DNA of 64,000 nucleotides from Bacteroidia bacterium (GCA_009930305.1 RZYM01000001.1:1-64000), one strand, 5' to 3'. Shown: positions 9,854-17,896, counted from the first letter of the stretch. A program made the numbers and translations. Notes: a model not told the origin generated them from the sequence alone.

Positions 9854-10384
9854 ATGTTTGAAAAGGTTATACTTATTGATAAAAACGACAACCCAATTGG
9901 TGAGATGGAAAAACTCGAAGCACACCAAAAAGCACTATTGCATAGGGCTGTTTCAGTTTTTATTTTCAATAGCAATCATAAATTATTAATACAGAAAAGA
10001 GCCCCTATAAAATATCATTCTCCCGGTTTGTGGACAAACACTGCTTGCACGCATCCATTCCCAAACGAGTCGAATGAGGCTGCTATAATCCGGCGTTTAA
10101 AAGAAGAGATGGGAATAACATTGAGCCATGTTACTGAAATTTTTCATTTTATCTACAATGAGCAACTTGAAAATGGCTTGACTGAGCATGAATTTGACCA
10201 TGTATTTATTGGATTTTCTGATGAATTGCCGGTATTAAACCACGACGAAGTTTCAGATTTTGATTATGTTGCTATAAATGATATTTTGGAACAAGTAAAG
10301 ATTTCTCCGCAAAATTATACGGTTTGGTTCAAAAAAATTTTCGAACGAGTTGCAAATGAATCTAGTATATACACTAAAATTTAA
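9854..10384 (+). CDS. idi: Isopentenyl-diphosphate delta-isomerase, type 1 (Nudix fold)
   Basis: It interconverts IPP and DMAPP and so balances the substrates for prenyl chain growth. The 176-residue protein has the catalytic cysteine Cys65 in TNTACTHP, the Nudix-like helix AAIIRRLKEEMG at 76-87, and the catalytic glutamate region GLTEHEFDHVF at 108-118. Its place between crtB and the later carotenoid genes suggests it serves pigment synthesis. ispG of the MEP pathway is also in this window, so Idi is auxiliary here: MEP cells already make both isomers. Confidence 0.95.
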   Translation: MFEKVILIDKNDNPIGEMEKLEAHQKALLHRAVSVFIFNSNHKLLIQKRAPIKYHSPGLWTNTACTHPFPNESNEAAIIRRLKEEMGITLSHVTEIFHFIYNEQLENGLTEHEFDHVFIGFSDELPVLNHDEVSDFDYVAINDILEQVKISPQNYTVWFKKIFERVANESSIYTKI

Positions 10385-10389
10385 GAAAC

Positions 10390-10914
10390 ATGAAAACAAT
10401 TAACAAACTAATTATTCTGATTATGACAGCATTACTTGCTTCATGTGTCTCAATACCCAAAGGGGTAAAAGCGGTTTCGCCGTTTGAGAAAGAAAAGTAT
10501 TTGGGCAAATGGTACGAAATAGCCAGATTCGATTTTCGCTTCGAAAAAGGATTAAACAACACAACAGCCGAATATTCGGTCAATAGCAACGGAACAATTA
10601 AGGTAGTAAACCGTGGCTACGATTATGAAAAAAGAATATGGAAAGAATCAATCGGTAAAGCAAAATTTGTAGGCGACGACAACATTGCTATGTTGAAGGT
10701 ATCATTCTTTGGGCCGTTTTATGCCGGTTACAACGTTATTGCCATAGACCCGGAATATAAATATGCTTTGGTATCAGGTTCAAGTTTTGATTATTTGTGG
10801 ATATTATCAAGAGAGAAAACTATTCCTGCCGAGATAAAAAGCCTTTATCTTGAAAAAGCAGAAACACTAGGCTATAAAGTTTCAAATCTATTGTGGATTG
10901 AACACGATAAATAA
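10390..10914 (+). CDS. Lipocalin-family lipoprotein (Blc-like)
   Basis: A 174-residue lipoprotein: signal peptide with lipobox LLASC (Cys19), then a single lipocalin beta-barrel. The hallmark GKWYEIARFDFRFE follows at about residues 39-52, with the second conserved region at FGPFYAGYNVIAIDPEYKY and the final WILSRE. Family members bind small hydrophobic ligands such as lipids or, in some animals, carotenoids. Location in the carotenoid operon suggests it may carry pigment or its precursors at the outer membrane; that is inference. It starts 5 bases after idi. Confidence 0.85.
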   Translation: MKTINKLIILIMTALLASCVSIPKGVKAVSPFEKEKYLGKWYEIARFDFRFEKGLNNTTAEYSVNSNGTIKVVNRGYDYEKRIWKESIGKAKFVGDDNIAMLKVSFFGPFYAGYNVIAIDPEYKYALVSGSSFDYLWILSREKTIPAEIKSLYLEKAETLGYKVSNLLWIEHDK

Positions 10915-10942
10915 CAGATAATCTATTTCTAAATTTGCATAA

Positions 10943-11602
10943 ATGAATTTATTCCCTAAAAACATATTGCCAACAAAAGAAGTAAAAAAGTTCATACTGA
11001 TTTTTTACACGGTAGGTGTTTTAGGTTTTCTCATTCCTTGGACACAAAATTTGTTTATTGCATTAACGACCTATGCGTTATTGTTGAGTACATACTTACT
11101 CCTACTATACCACGAGAAGTATTCGATAAAAGATATTCTGGTTTTTTCAGCAATCGCGCTTCTGGGTTTCTTCTTTGAAGTTTTGGGTGTAAATACCGGA
11201 GTGATTTTTGGCAGCTATCAATATGGAGAAGGATTAGGGATAAAGATTTTTCAAACGCCTCTTTTAATAGGGGTGAATTGGTTGTTTTTGACCTATACAG
11301 CACTATCAATATCAGATAGGCTTACAAAGAATATCTATTTGCAACTAACCACTGCCACTACCCTTATGCTTGTTTACGATATAGTGATGGAACAACTTGC
11401 ACCCATTATGGACATGTGGAGTTGGACAAATTCATCGGTTCCGATGAAAAACTATATTACTTGGTGGCTGATAGGGTTTTTGTTTGCCGGAATTTTAAAA
11501 GGATTTAAAATTAACACACGTAACCACTTGGCTTTACTATTGTTTCTTTGCCAATTTCTATTTTTCGTAGTTCTTCTTATTTATTATACTCTTTTAAAAT
11601 GA
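10943..11602 (+). CDS. CruF-like carotenoid 1,2-hydratase family membrane protein (DUF422)
   Basis: A 219-residue integral membrane protein with about six hydrophobic segments. The family signature is FEVLGVNTGVIFGSYQY, then PLLIGVNWLFL, YDIVMEQLAPIM and the Trp-rich segment MWSWTNSSVPMKNYITWW. Characterised CruF proteins add water across the terminal psi-end double bond to give 1'-hydroxy carotenoids. That the hydroxyl made here is then glycosylated is suggested by the next genes. Its stop overlaps the next start (ATGA). Confidence 0.82.
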   Translation: MNLFPKNILPTKEVKKFILIFYTVGVLGFLIPWTQNLFIALTTYALLLSTYLLLLYHEKYSIKDILVFSAIALLGFFFEVLGVNTGVIFGSYQYGEGLGIKIFQTPLLIGVNWLFLTYTALSISDRLTKNIYLQLTTATTLMLVYDIVMEQLAPIMDMWSWTNSSVPMKNYITWWLIGFLFAGILKGFKINTRNHLALLLFLCQFLFFVVLLIYYTLLK

Positions 11603-12219
11603 TTAAAGCTAGGCATCATATGGTTATCTATCCATTATTCCTATGGCTTAGCCGTTTTATGATAAAGTGGAATTTTTGCTCCACTCACTTCGAAGGGGAG
11701 TTTAATGATAATGGCCATTCGGTGCTAGTGGTTGCTAATCACATTAGCTGGTGGGATGGCTTCTGGGTTGAATTTTTGAACTACAAACGAATACACCGAA
11801 AATTACATTTTATGATGCTTGAAGAACAACTGAAAAAGCATTGGTATTTTCAGTATGCCGGTGGATATTCGGTAAGAAAACATTCACGGGAATCAATCGA
11901 AAGCATTGATTATACTGTGAAGTTACTAAATAAGGACGAAAATTTTGTTTTAATGTTCCCACAAGGGAAAATTTATTCGTCACACACCGATGCAGTGCAT
12001 TTCGAAAATGGCATTCAATATATTATAAAGAAGTGTAAAGATGCTACTCAGGTAATGTTTGTGGTAAATATCACTGATTATTTCTCCAATGTCAAGCCAC
12101 ATCTTTTTATTTATATAAAAACATGTACTATCGGCTTTTTGAGAAACAAGGACATTGAAGAAGAATACAATTTATTTTTCACAGAAGTCTTGAACAAGCA
12201 CAAAACAAAAACATCCTAA
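11599..12219 (+). CDS. 1-acylglycerol-3-phosphate acyltransferase-like (PlsC) protein of the carotenoid operon
   Basis: A 206-residue acyltransferase with the PlsC motif H48-ISWW-D53 (in ANHISWWDGFW) and MFPQGKIYS near residue 120, equivalent to the FPEGTRS box. The frame extends further upstream to 11548, but the ATG at 11599 overlaps the previous stop as ATGA and begins at the conserved part, so it is chosen. In green sulfur bacteria and some Bacteroidota, PlsC-type enzymes next to carotenoid glycosyltransferases (CruD/CruC) acylate the sugar. I infer the same role here; general phospholipid synthesis is the alternative. Confidence 0.83.
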   Translation: MIKARHHMVIYPLFLWLSRFMIKWNFCSTHFEGEFNDNGHSVLVVANHISWWDGFWVEFLNYKRIHRKLHFMMLEEQLKKHWYFQYAGGYSVRKHSRESIESIDYTVKLLNKDENFVLMFPQGKIYSSHTDAVHFENGIQYIIKKCKDATQVMFVVNITDYFSNVKPHLFIYIKTCTIGFLRNKDIEEEYNLFFTEVLNKHKTKTS

Positions 12220-13307
12220 TGCAATATTTGGTTTACATATCTTTTGGATTTCTGTGCTTTAAGTTACTTAATGTGCTGATAAATTTCATTTTCCGCCAAA
12301 CTATCGCTAAAACAGAAATTCAAAACAGTGATTTGATTTCGGTGCTTATTCCTGCTCGTAACGAGGAAACAAATATAGCTTGTTTGCTTGATGCTTTGAA
12401 GAAAATGGAAAATAGTAATATCGAGATTTTGGTTTGTAACGACAATTCAACTGATAACACTGAAGAGATAATAAACAGATACAAAATCACCGACCAGCGT
12501 ATACGATTGATTCAATCAGACGTTTTACCAAATGGTTGGCTTGGGAAAAACCATGCTTGTTATCAATTGGCAAAGCAGGCGAAGGGAAAGTATTTGCTTT
12601 TTGTTGATGCCGATGCGGTGCTTTCGGGAAATATTATTGCTGATGCGGTTTTTTATACTAAAAAGCACAAACTGGGTTTGCTTTCTGTTTTTCCCAAGCA
12701 AATATTATTAACGACAGGTGAAAAACAGTCGGTACCACTAATGAATTACATCCTTTTAACTCTTTTACCACTTATTTTTGTAAGGGTTTCACCCTTTAAG
12801 TCGCATTCAGCAGCAAATGGACAGTTTATGTTGTTCGAGAATAAAACATACTATGAATTAGAGCCACACAAACAGTTTAAAAATTCAGCGGTCGAAGATA
12901 TTGCAATTTCAAAATTTTATAAAAGACACAAGATCAAAACAGCTTGCCTTATTGGCGAAGAACGTATACAATGCAGAATGTACAATTCTTACAACGACGC
13001 TGTAAATGGTTTCTCAAAAAATATTTTTATGTTTTTTGGCGATTCGCCTATTGTTGCTTTCCTTTTTTGGGTATTCTGGATCCTTGGCATTGTTCCTATT
13101 ATTCTGTATGATATACACTTGATTTTTCCATATCTATTGGGTGTTTTATTAATACAAATTTTATATGCGATTACCTGTAAGCAAAACGTGCTTACTACAG
13201 TGTTATTTTCCCCTGCAAACATGTTCTTTATGTTGCGGGTTATGATTAAAGCTTTAATAATAAAAAAACGAAAGAAATATATATGGAAGGGAAGAAATAT
13301 ATATTAA
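12219..13307 (+). CDS. Family 2 glycosyltransferase, probable carotenoid glycosyltransferase (CruC-like)
   Basis: A 362-residue membrane-attached GT-A enzyme. An N-terminal membrane helix is followed by the GT2 nucleotide-sugar site: SVLIPARNEE, CNDNSTDNT and FVDADAVLS (DxD). Later come the acceptor region KNSAVEDIAISKFYK and three or four C-terminal membrane helices. Its start codon shares a base with the acyltransferase stop (TAATG). Sitting between a CruF-like hydratase and crtI, it probably attaches a sugar to the 1'-hydroxyl of the carotenoid. The sugar cannot be told from sequence. Confidence 0.85.
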   Translation: MQYLVYISFGFLCFKLLNVLINFIFRQTIAKTEIQNSDLISVLIPARNEETNIACLLDALKKMENSNIEILVCNDNSTDNTEEIINRYKITDQRIRLIQSDVLPNGWLGKNHACYQLAKQAKGKYLLFVDADAVLSGNIIADAVFYTKKHKLGLLSVFPKQILLTTGEKQSVPLMNYILLTLLPLIFVRVSPFKSHSAANGQFMLFENKTYYELEPHKQFKNSAVEDIAISKFYKRHKIKTACLIGEERIQCRMYNSYNDAVNGFSKNIFMFFGDSPIVAFLFWVFWILGIVPIILYDIHLIFPYLLGVLLIQILYAITCKQNVLTTVLFSPANMFFMLRVMIKALIIKKRKKYIWKGRNIY

Positions 13308-14020
13308 TACTATCGCTTGCTTTATTTAGCTGTTGTGTGCTTGGGCAAAATAATAAATCAATTTACAATGCGTACACTTCTGGAAACATGACCAAGTGGA
13401 AAGTTGCAATGGATTCCATTGATGCTATAAAGCAAAAAAACAATAAAGAAGTGTTGGATTTGATAAATTACCAATATGGCTATATTGGATGGTGCATTGG
13501 CAGTAATAAAAATGACAAAGCAGAAAAATACCTAAAAAAAGCAACAGACAATTTGAAGAAATTGGAAGAAAAAAAGTACAATGAATCAATGCTATTTGCC
13601 TATAGAGCAGCGTTTGTTGGATTCGAGATTGGATTGGCAAAATATAAAGCTCCTTTTATTGGAATGAATAGTCTGAAATATGCTAAAAAATCAGTAAGCA
13701 TCAATGCTTCAAACCTCTTAGGATATATGCAACTTGGGAATATCTATTTTTACATGCCAAAAATGTTTGGTGGCTCAAAAAGCTTGGCTTTAGAACATTA
13801 TTCTAAGGCATTGAAATTAATGGAATCAAGCAATGATTACAAAATAAACAATTGGAACTATTTAAATTTATTGGTAACTATAATAAATGCTCATGTAGAG
13901 TTGAATCAATACGAAGAAGCAAAAAAATATTGTATAAAAACATTGACCAACGAACCTGGTTTCGATTGGGTTAAAGACAATCTATATCCAGAAATCTTAA
14001 AAAAAATAGAAAATGAATAA
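13283..14020 (+). CDS. Periplasmic TPR-repeat protein of the carotenoid operon
   Basis: A 245-residue protein with an N-terminal signal peptide (ILILSLALFSCCVLG) and at least three TPR-like helical pairs, for example AEKYLKKATDNLKK, NLLGYMQLGNIYFYMPKMFGG and QYEEAKKYCIKTL. It overlaps the glycosyltransferase by 25 bases and crtI by 8, so it is embedded in the operon and translationally coupled. TPR proteins mediate protein contacts; this one may scaffold pigment enzymes or pigment delivery in the periplasm. No enzymatic motif is seen. Confidence 0.75.
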   Translation: MEGKKYILILSLALFSCCVLGQNNKSIYNAYTSGNMTKWKVAMDSIDAIKQKNNKEVLDLINYQYGYIGWCIGSNKNDKAEKYLKKATDNLKKLEEKKYNESMLFAYRAAFVGFEIGLAKYKAPFIGMNSLKYAKKSVSINASNLLGYMQLGNIYFYMPKMFGGSKSLALEHYSKALKLMESSNDYKINNWNYLNLLVTIINAHVELNQYEEAKKYCIKTLTNEPGFDWVKDNLYPEILKKIENE

Positions 14021-15485
14021 GAGTGTAATAATAGTAGGGACAGGCCTTGGAGGCCTTTCTACAGGATTGCGATTAGCAAGCAGGGGATATAAAGTAACTT
14101 TCGTTGAAAAAGCGAAACAACCTGGCGGTCGCTTAAATCAGTTAAAAAAAGACGGATTTACTTTTGATGTAGGCCCCAGTTTTTTTAGTATGCCTTACGA
14201 ATTCGAAGAGTTAGTTAAAGATTGTGGTATTGCTATGCCATTTGAATTTGTCGAATTAGACCCACTTTATACGGTCAATTTTAGGGGAAGTGACAAAAAG
14301 TATTCATTATATAAAGATATTGATAAGTTAAGCAAACAATTTGAAGATGTTGAACCCGATTTTAAGGCCAAATTCACCGCATATTTAAAAAAGTGTGAAT
14401 CAATTTACAACGATACTGTTGAATTTGCGATTAAACAAAATTTCAACAGTTTACCCGATTATCTTTTAGCTTTATCCAATGTAAACCCTGTACATTTGCC
14501 TGTTTTGCTTAAAAGCTTTTGGTCTCAAGCAGGCAATTATTTCAAATCGAAGGAAGCCAGGCAAATAGTTTCACTCGTTGCTTTTTTTCTTGGCCGCACT
14601 CCGTTTGACACAAATGCCGTTTACACCCTGTTGTCGCATATTGAATTTAAATATACCGGATATTATAATGTTAATGGCGGAATGTACACCATTGTGGAAA
14701 GTCTAATAAAAGAACTCGAAAAATTTAATGTAATATTTCATTACAACACCGAGATTGTTGATTACGTGAGCGACAACGATAAATTAACCTCATTAATCGA
14801 CCAAAATAAAAAAAGCTGGCAGGCCGATATTTTTGTTATAAATGCTGATGCTGCCTATTTTAGGGGAACTGTTTTTAACCGCAAAAAATTCACGGAGAAA
14901 CGTTTAGAGAAAATGAGTTGGACAATGGGTTATTTAACCTTCTATGTAGGATTAAAGACCAAACTACCACAAGTTGAGCATCACAACTATTTCTTGGGTA
15001 ACAATTACGAAGAATATGCTAAAGATGTGATGAAAAATCCAGGTACCCTTGAGAAACCATACTATTACGTAAATGTAGTATCTAAACATAATCCTGTTTG
15101 TGCACCCGAAGGTTGTGAAGCATTATTTTTTGTTTGCCCTGTTCCAAATTTGCTCCATAAAACAGATTGGTCTGATAAGCAAGCTATGGTAGATAGTATA
15201 ATCGACGATTTTTCGCAACGAATTAAGCAAGACATTTCCAAAGACATTGTTTTTCAAATAGCATATACCCCTGAGGATTGGCAAAACCAATTTAACATAT
15301 ATAAAGGAGCGTGCCTGGGCTTATCGCATAGTATGTTGCAAATAGGTGCATTTCGTCCTAAAAACTATGACGAGCAATTTAAAAACACTTTCTATGTAGG
15401 TGCATCAACAATACCGGGAGCAGGTTTACCAATGGCAGTGATTGGTTCAAAATTGGTAACAGAAAGAATCCTGGATTTTAAGTAA
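14013..15485 (+). CDS. crtI: Phytoene desaturase (CrtI type)
   Basis: A 490-residue FAD-dependent desaturase that converts phytoene stepwise to neurosporene or lycopene. The dinucleotide-binding motif GTGLGG is at residues 9-14, followed by FVEKAKQPGGRLNQL and FDVGPSFFSMP. The C-terminal FAD signature FYVGASTIPGAGLPMAVIGSKL is intact. It is the last gene of the operon and is followed by a strong hairpin. No second desaturase, cyclase (crtY/cruA/lcyB) or ketolase gene is seen in the island. Confidence 0.93.
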   Translation: MNKSVIIVGTGLGGLSTGLRLASRGYKVTFVEKAKQPGGRLNQLKKDGFTFDVGPSFFSMPYEFEELVKDCGIAMPFEFVELDPLYTVNFRGSDKKYSLYKDIDKLSKQFEDVEPDFKAKFTAYLKKCESIYNDTVEFAIKQNFNSLPDYLLALSNVNPVHLPVLLKSFWSQAGNYFKSKEARQIVSLVAFFLGRTPFDTNAVYTLLSHIEFKYTGYYNVNGGMYTIVESLIKELEKFNVIFHYNTEIVDYVSDNDKLTSLIDQNKKSWQADIFVINADAAYFRGTVFNRKKFTEKRLEKMSWTMGYLTFYVGLKTKLPQVEHHNYFLGNNYEEYAKDVMKNPGTLEKPYYYVNVVSKHNPVCAPEGCEALFFVCPVPNLLHKTDWSDKQAMVDSIIDDFSQRIKQDISKDIVFQIAYTPEDWQNQFNIYKGACLGLSHSMLQIGAFRPKNYDEQFKNTFYVGASTIPGAGLPMAVIGSKLVTERILDFK

Positions 15486-15585
15486 GAATTGCCAACGCAC
15501 AGTCATAAGCACATTTACAATGACAAATTAGATAATGCCCAAACCTAAGGTTTGCAAAAATGCCAATAAATTTGAAAGAATAGTT

Positions 15586-15627
15586 CATTATAAAAATAGC
15601 CACTTTTTAGTGGCTATTTTTATAATG
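15586..15627. terminator. Strong hairpin terminator after crtI
   Basis: A perfect 18-base stem, CATTATAAAAATAGCCAC at 15586-15603 paired with 15610-15627, closed by a six-base TTTTTA loop. The GC-rich half lies next to the loop and the T-rich arm follows, so it can act in both directions. It ends the carotenoid operon. Confidence 0.85.
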
Positions 15628-15670
15628 TCGGCAGTAAATTTTATAATTAGGTGCTTAATGAGTTTATAAG

Positions 15671-15742
15671 TACTCCCGAGGGGAATCGAACCCCTATCTA
15701 AAGTTTAGGAAACTTCTATTCTATCCGTTGAACTACAGGAGC
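15671..15742 (-). tRNA. tRNA-Arg (anticodon CCT)
   Basis: A 72-base cloverleaf on the minus strand. The acceptor stem GCTCCTG pairs with CGGGAGT (two G-U pairs), with discriminator A at 15671. The anticodon arm is GAAGT-TTCCTAA-ACTTT, giving anticodon CCT. The T arm is AGGGG-TTCGATT-CCCCT. CCA is not encoded. The gene follows the DUF7033 gene by 7 bases on the same strand. Its 3' end is duplicated at 7167-7178. Confidence 0.95.
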
Positions 15743-15749
15743 GAAATCT

Positions 15750-17096
15750 TTACCTTGACAAATCAATTGATTCTTCAATACTGTGATTTTCTAGTAAAGA
15801 TATATATCTAATCGCCGATTCATACTCACCACGCCATCCGTACCAATTTCCATCATTCGATAAAGAAACATTTTGGAAAGACGTTACCATTTCGCCGTTA
15901 ACATGCTTGATTTTATCAGCATAATCTTTCATTAATTTTGCAAGCATCTCATGATGCACTTCCATTGATTTTAAAGCCCTATCAGATATCTCAAGAGGAT
16001 GTATCACTAGTTTAGTTGTATGTTCGTGACTTATATCATAAAAGTTGAATGGAGTACATGTACTAGCTCTAAAACCTATATGATTCAGATATGACATACT
16101 ATAATCTTCCTTAATGGACAATTTAAGTAAGTTATGATAACTCTGCGGTAAAACCATTCTCAAATGGAACAGACTCATAGTAGCCCTAGCACGAATCACG
16201 CTGGATTCCAAAAAACTTTTCTCAGTTTTCATCTTAGTATACGAACCGAAAGACGAATATGAGGGATGAAATTCGACCAAGAAGTTACGACGCAATAATT
16301 TACGAACACTACAATAAAAGGTATAAAAAATCTGGTTATCGTATTTTATCCTTTTTTTAACCAACAAAAAAAATGTTGGCACCAAATTATTTCTATTATG
16401 CAATTCTATGACATAATCAATATTGAAATAAGGATCATCTGCTAAAAAAAACAGAACTTTTAGTTGATGCTTAAGACTTACCCATTTTGAATTAAGCATC
16501 TTGTATACGAGCTCATAAATTGTAATTGCCAATAACCGTTTTCTATATTTATACAATCTATCTAAATTCACTAACGGTCTAAATACAAACCTGTTTTTTA
16601 CAGCCGGTTCATAACCAATATTCTTTTGCTGTAATAAGTCTTCTAATAAATATGCCCATTGATCAATTATGGGTTCATCTAAAAAACCATTCTTATATGC
16701 AAGGCTTGACTCTGCTTTATAACAACCAAATTTATTTAGTTCATTCGAACCATATTCTTCGTATCTCGATATCAAGTAGAAAGCCGCAGAAAACATATCA
16801 AATGGCAAATCCTCATCACTATTTCCTGTTTTAAAAAAAATCTTTGTATTATTCCAATCCTCAACTTCCGGAGCATACTGCTTGATACCTGAGCCGAATA
16901 ACAATCCATGTGGACGTACTACAAAAGAGTTTGGGATTGTTTCTGTCCTACTGTAACACAATATCGGACATGAATACGAAGACAATGCTAGCTTATCATT
17001 GATAATAACAACTTCCTGATGCAATATTTTCTCAAATATCTGTTCGAAAATATATTTAACACGAGGGGTGTATAATTCAGTGAAAACAACTAGCAT
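15750..17096 (-). CDS. DUF7033/polysaccharide-deacetylase-like protein, metal site apparently degenerate
   Basis: A 448-residue protein resembling the Bacteroidota family with an N-terminal DUF7033 domain and a C-terminal NodB-like deacetylase barrel. Supporting segments are FDMFSAAFYLISRYEE near residue 100, FHPSYSSFGS near 265 and GFRASTCTPFNFYD near 335. The first metal motif, normally a D-x-D at the end of strand 1, reads PLVNLDRLYKY here, so one aspartate appears lost and activity is doubtful. It lies 6 bases after radC and just before tRNA-Arg on the same strand. The likely role is in cell-surface glycan metabolism, but this is weakly supported. Confidence 0.65.
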   Translation of the reverse strand: MLVVFTELYTPRVKYIFEQIFEKILHQEVVIINDKLALSSYSCPILCYSRTETIPNSFVVRPHGLLFGSGIKQYAPEVEDWNNTKIFFKTGNSDEDLPFDMFSAAFYLISRYEEYGSNELNKFGCYKAESSLAYKNGFLDEPIIDQWAYLLEDLLQQKNIGYEPAVKNRFVFRPLVNLDRLYKYRKRLLAITIYELVYKMLNSKWVSLKHQLKVLFFLADDPYFNIDYVIELHNRNNLVPTFFLLVKKRIKYDNQIFYTFYCSVRKLLRRNFLVEFHPSYSSFGSYTKMKTEKSFLESSVIRARATMSLFHLRMVLPQSYHNLLKLSIKEDYSMSYLNHIGFRASTCTPFNFYDISHEHTTKLVIHPLEISDRALKSMEVHHEMLAKLMKDYADKIKHVNGEMVTSFQNVSLSNDGNWYGWRGEYESAIRYISLLENHSIEESIDLSR

Positions 17097-17102
17097 ATTG
17101 AT

Positions 17103-17801
17103 TTATAATAAATGTTCATCAGCAAAACTAAAATACTCATCTCTTCCTATAATAATATGGTCTAATACGCGTATATCTAAAAACTTTGCGCCATCTATAA
17201 TCTTGTTTGTCAATAACTTATCAGCAGCACTAGGAATCAAGTTTCCTGATGGATGATTATGACATAATATTATACCGGTTGCCAAACGATCTAAAGCATA
17301 CTTAAAAAGCAATTTTACATCTACTATGGTTTGATGGACACCCCCACTAGCTATTTTTATTTTCGCAACAACCTTATTTGCGTGATTCAATAATAGAATC
17401 CAAAACTCCTCATAAGAAAGGTCTCCTAAATCAGGTAAAAAAATATTATAAACATCCGAACTCTCCTTGATAATATCTTGTTCTGATTGTGTTACCCTTC
17501 TACGTCTTCTGGATAATTCCATTGCAGCGGTAATGGTAACAGCTTTTGCATAACCTATACCTTTTATCGAATTTGACAATTCAGTTGGAGTTAAACGAGC
17601 AAGAATATTCAAATCATTATCTGCCTTTTGCATAACTCGTCTTGCCAAACCTACTGCACTTTCGTTTCTAGTCCCTGAACCTATAAGGATTGATATTAAC
17701 TCCGCATCAGACAATACTGATGCTCCTTTTTGTAACAATTTTTCCCTTGGGCGATCATCTTCAGACCATGCTTTGATGCCCACAACACAATTTTCTTCCA
17801 T
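17103..17801 (-). CDS. radC: RadC family JAB/JAMM protein
   Basis: A 232-residue protein with an N-terminal helix-hairpin-helix-like region (RPREKLLQKGASVLSDAELI, then LSNSIKGIGYAKAVTI) and a C-terminal JAMM metalloprotease-like domain with HNHPSGNLIPSAAD, the HxH-x7-S-x2-D metal site. The old link to DNA repair is not supported by later work and its true function is unknown. The downstream gene follows after 6 bases, so the two are probably co-transcribed. Confidence 0.93.
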   Translation of the reverse strand: MEENCVVGIKAWSEDDRPREKLLQKGASVLSDAELISILIGSGTRNESAVGLARRVMQKADNDLNILARLTPTELSNSIKGIGYAKAVTITAAMELSRRRRRVTQSEQDIIKESSDVYNIFLPDLGDLSYEEFWILLLNHANKVVAKIKIASGGVHQTIVDVKLLFKYALDRLATGIILCHNHPSGNLIPSAADKLLTNKIIDGAKFLDIRVLDHIIIGRDEYFSFADEHLL

Positions 17802-17812
17802 AAAAAGAAGTT

Positions 17813-17844
17813 CAAAATTAAAAATTAAAATGGAATAAAGACAA
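17813..17844 (-). promoter_or_regulatory. Predicted sigma-ABfr promoter of radC
   Basis: On the minus strand TTG (complement of 17842-17844), a 21-base spacer, then TAATTTTG (complement of 17813-17820). It abuts the T-run of the rpsT terminator, so radC has its own start just after rpsT ends. Confidence 0.5.
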
Positions 17845-17873
17845 AAAAGCTCTTCTTTATTATAAAGAAGAGC
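17843..17873 (-). terminator. Intrinsic terminator of rpsT
   Basis: On the minus strand an 11-base perfect stem (GCTCTTCTTTA at 17849-17859 with 17863-17873), a three-base loop and a following run of six T (complement of 17843-17848). It lies 24 bases after the rpsT stop. Confidence 0.88.
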
Positions 17874-17896
17874 CTATTAAATACAACAATAATCTA

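Larger units (their letters stand above)
7167..15682. mobile_element. Putative tRNA-Arg genomic island carrying the carotenoid operon (8.5 kb)
   Basis: The segment is bounded by direct repeats of the tRNA-Arg 3' end (7167-7178 and 15671-15682). It contains only accessory genes: one unrecognised regulatory-domain protein and eight carotenoid-operon genes. Housekeeping genes lie immediately outside on both sides (aroB; then tRNA-Arg, a deacetylase-like gene and radC). No integrase, transposase or transfer gene is visible inside, so if this was an integrated element it has lost its own recombinase or was mobilised in trans. The claim rests on a 12-base repeat plus gene content. Confidence 0.45.
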
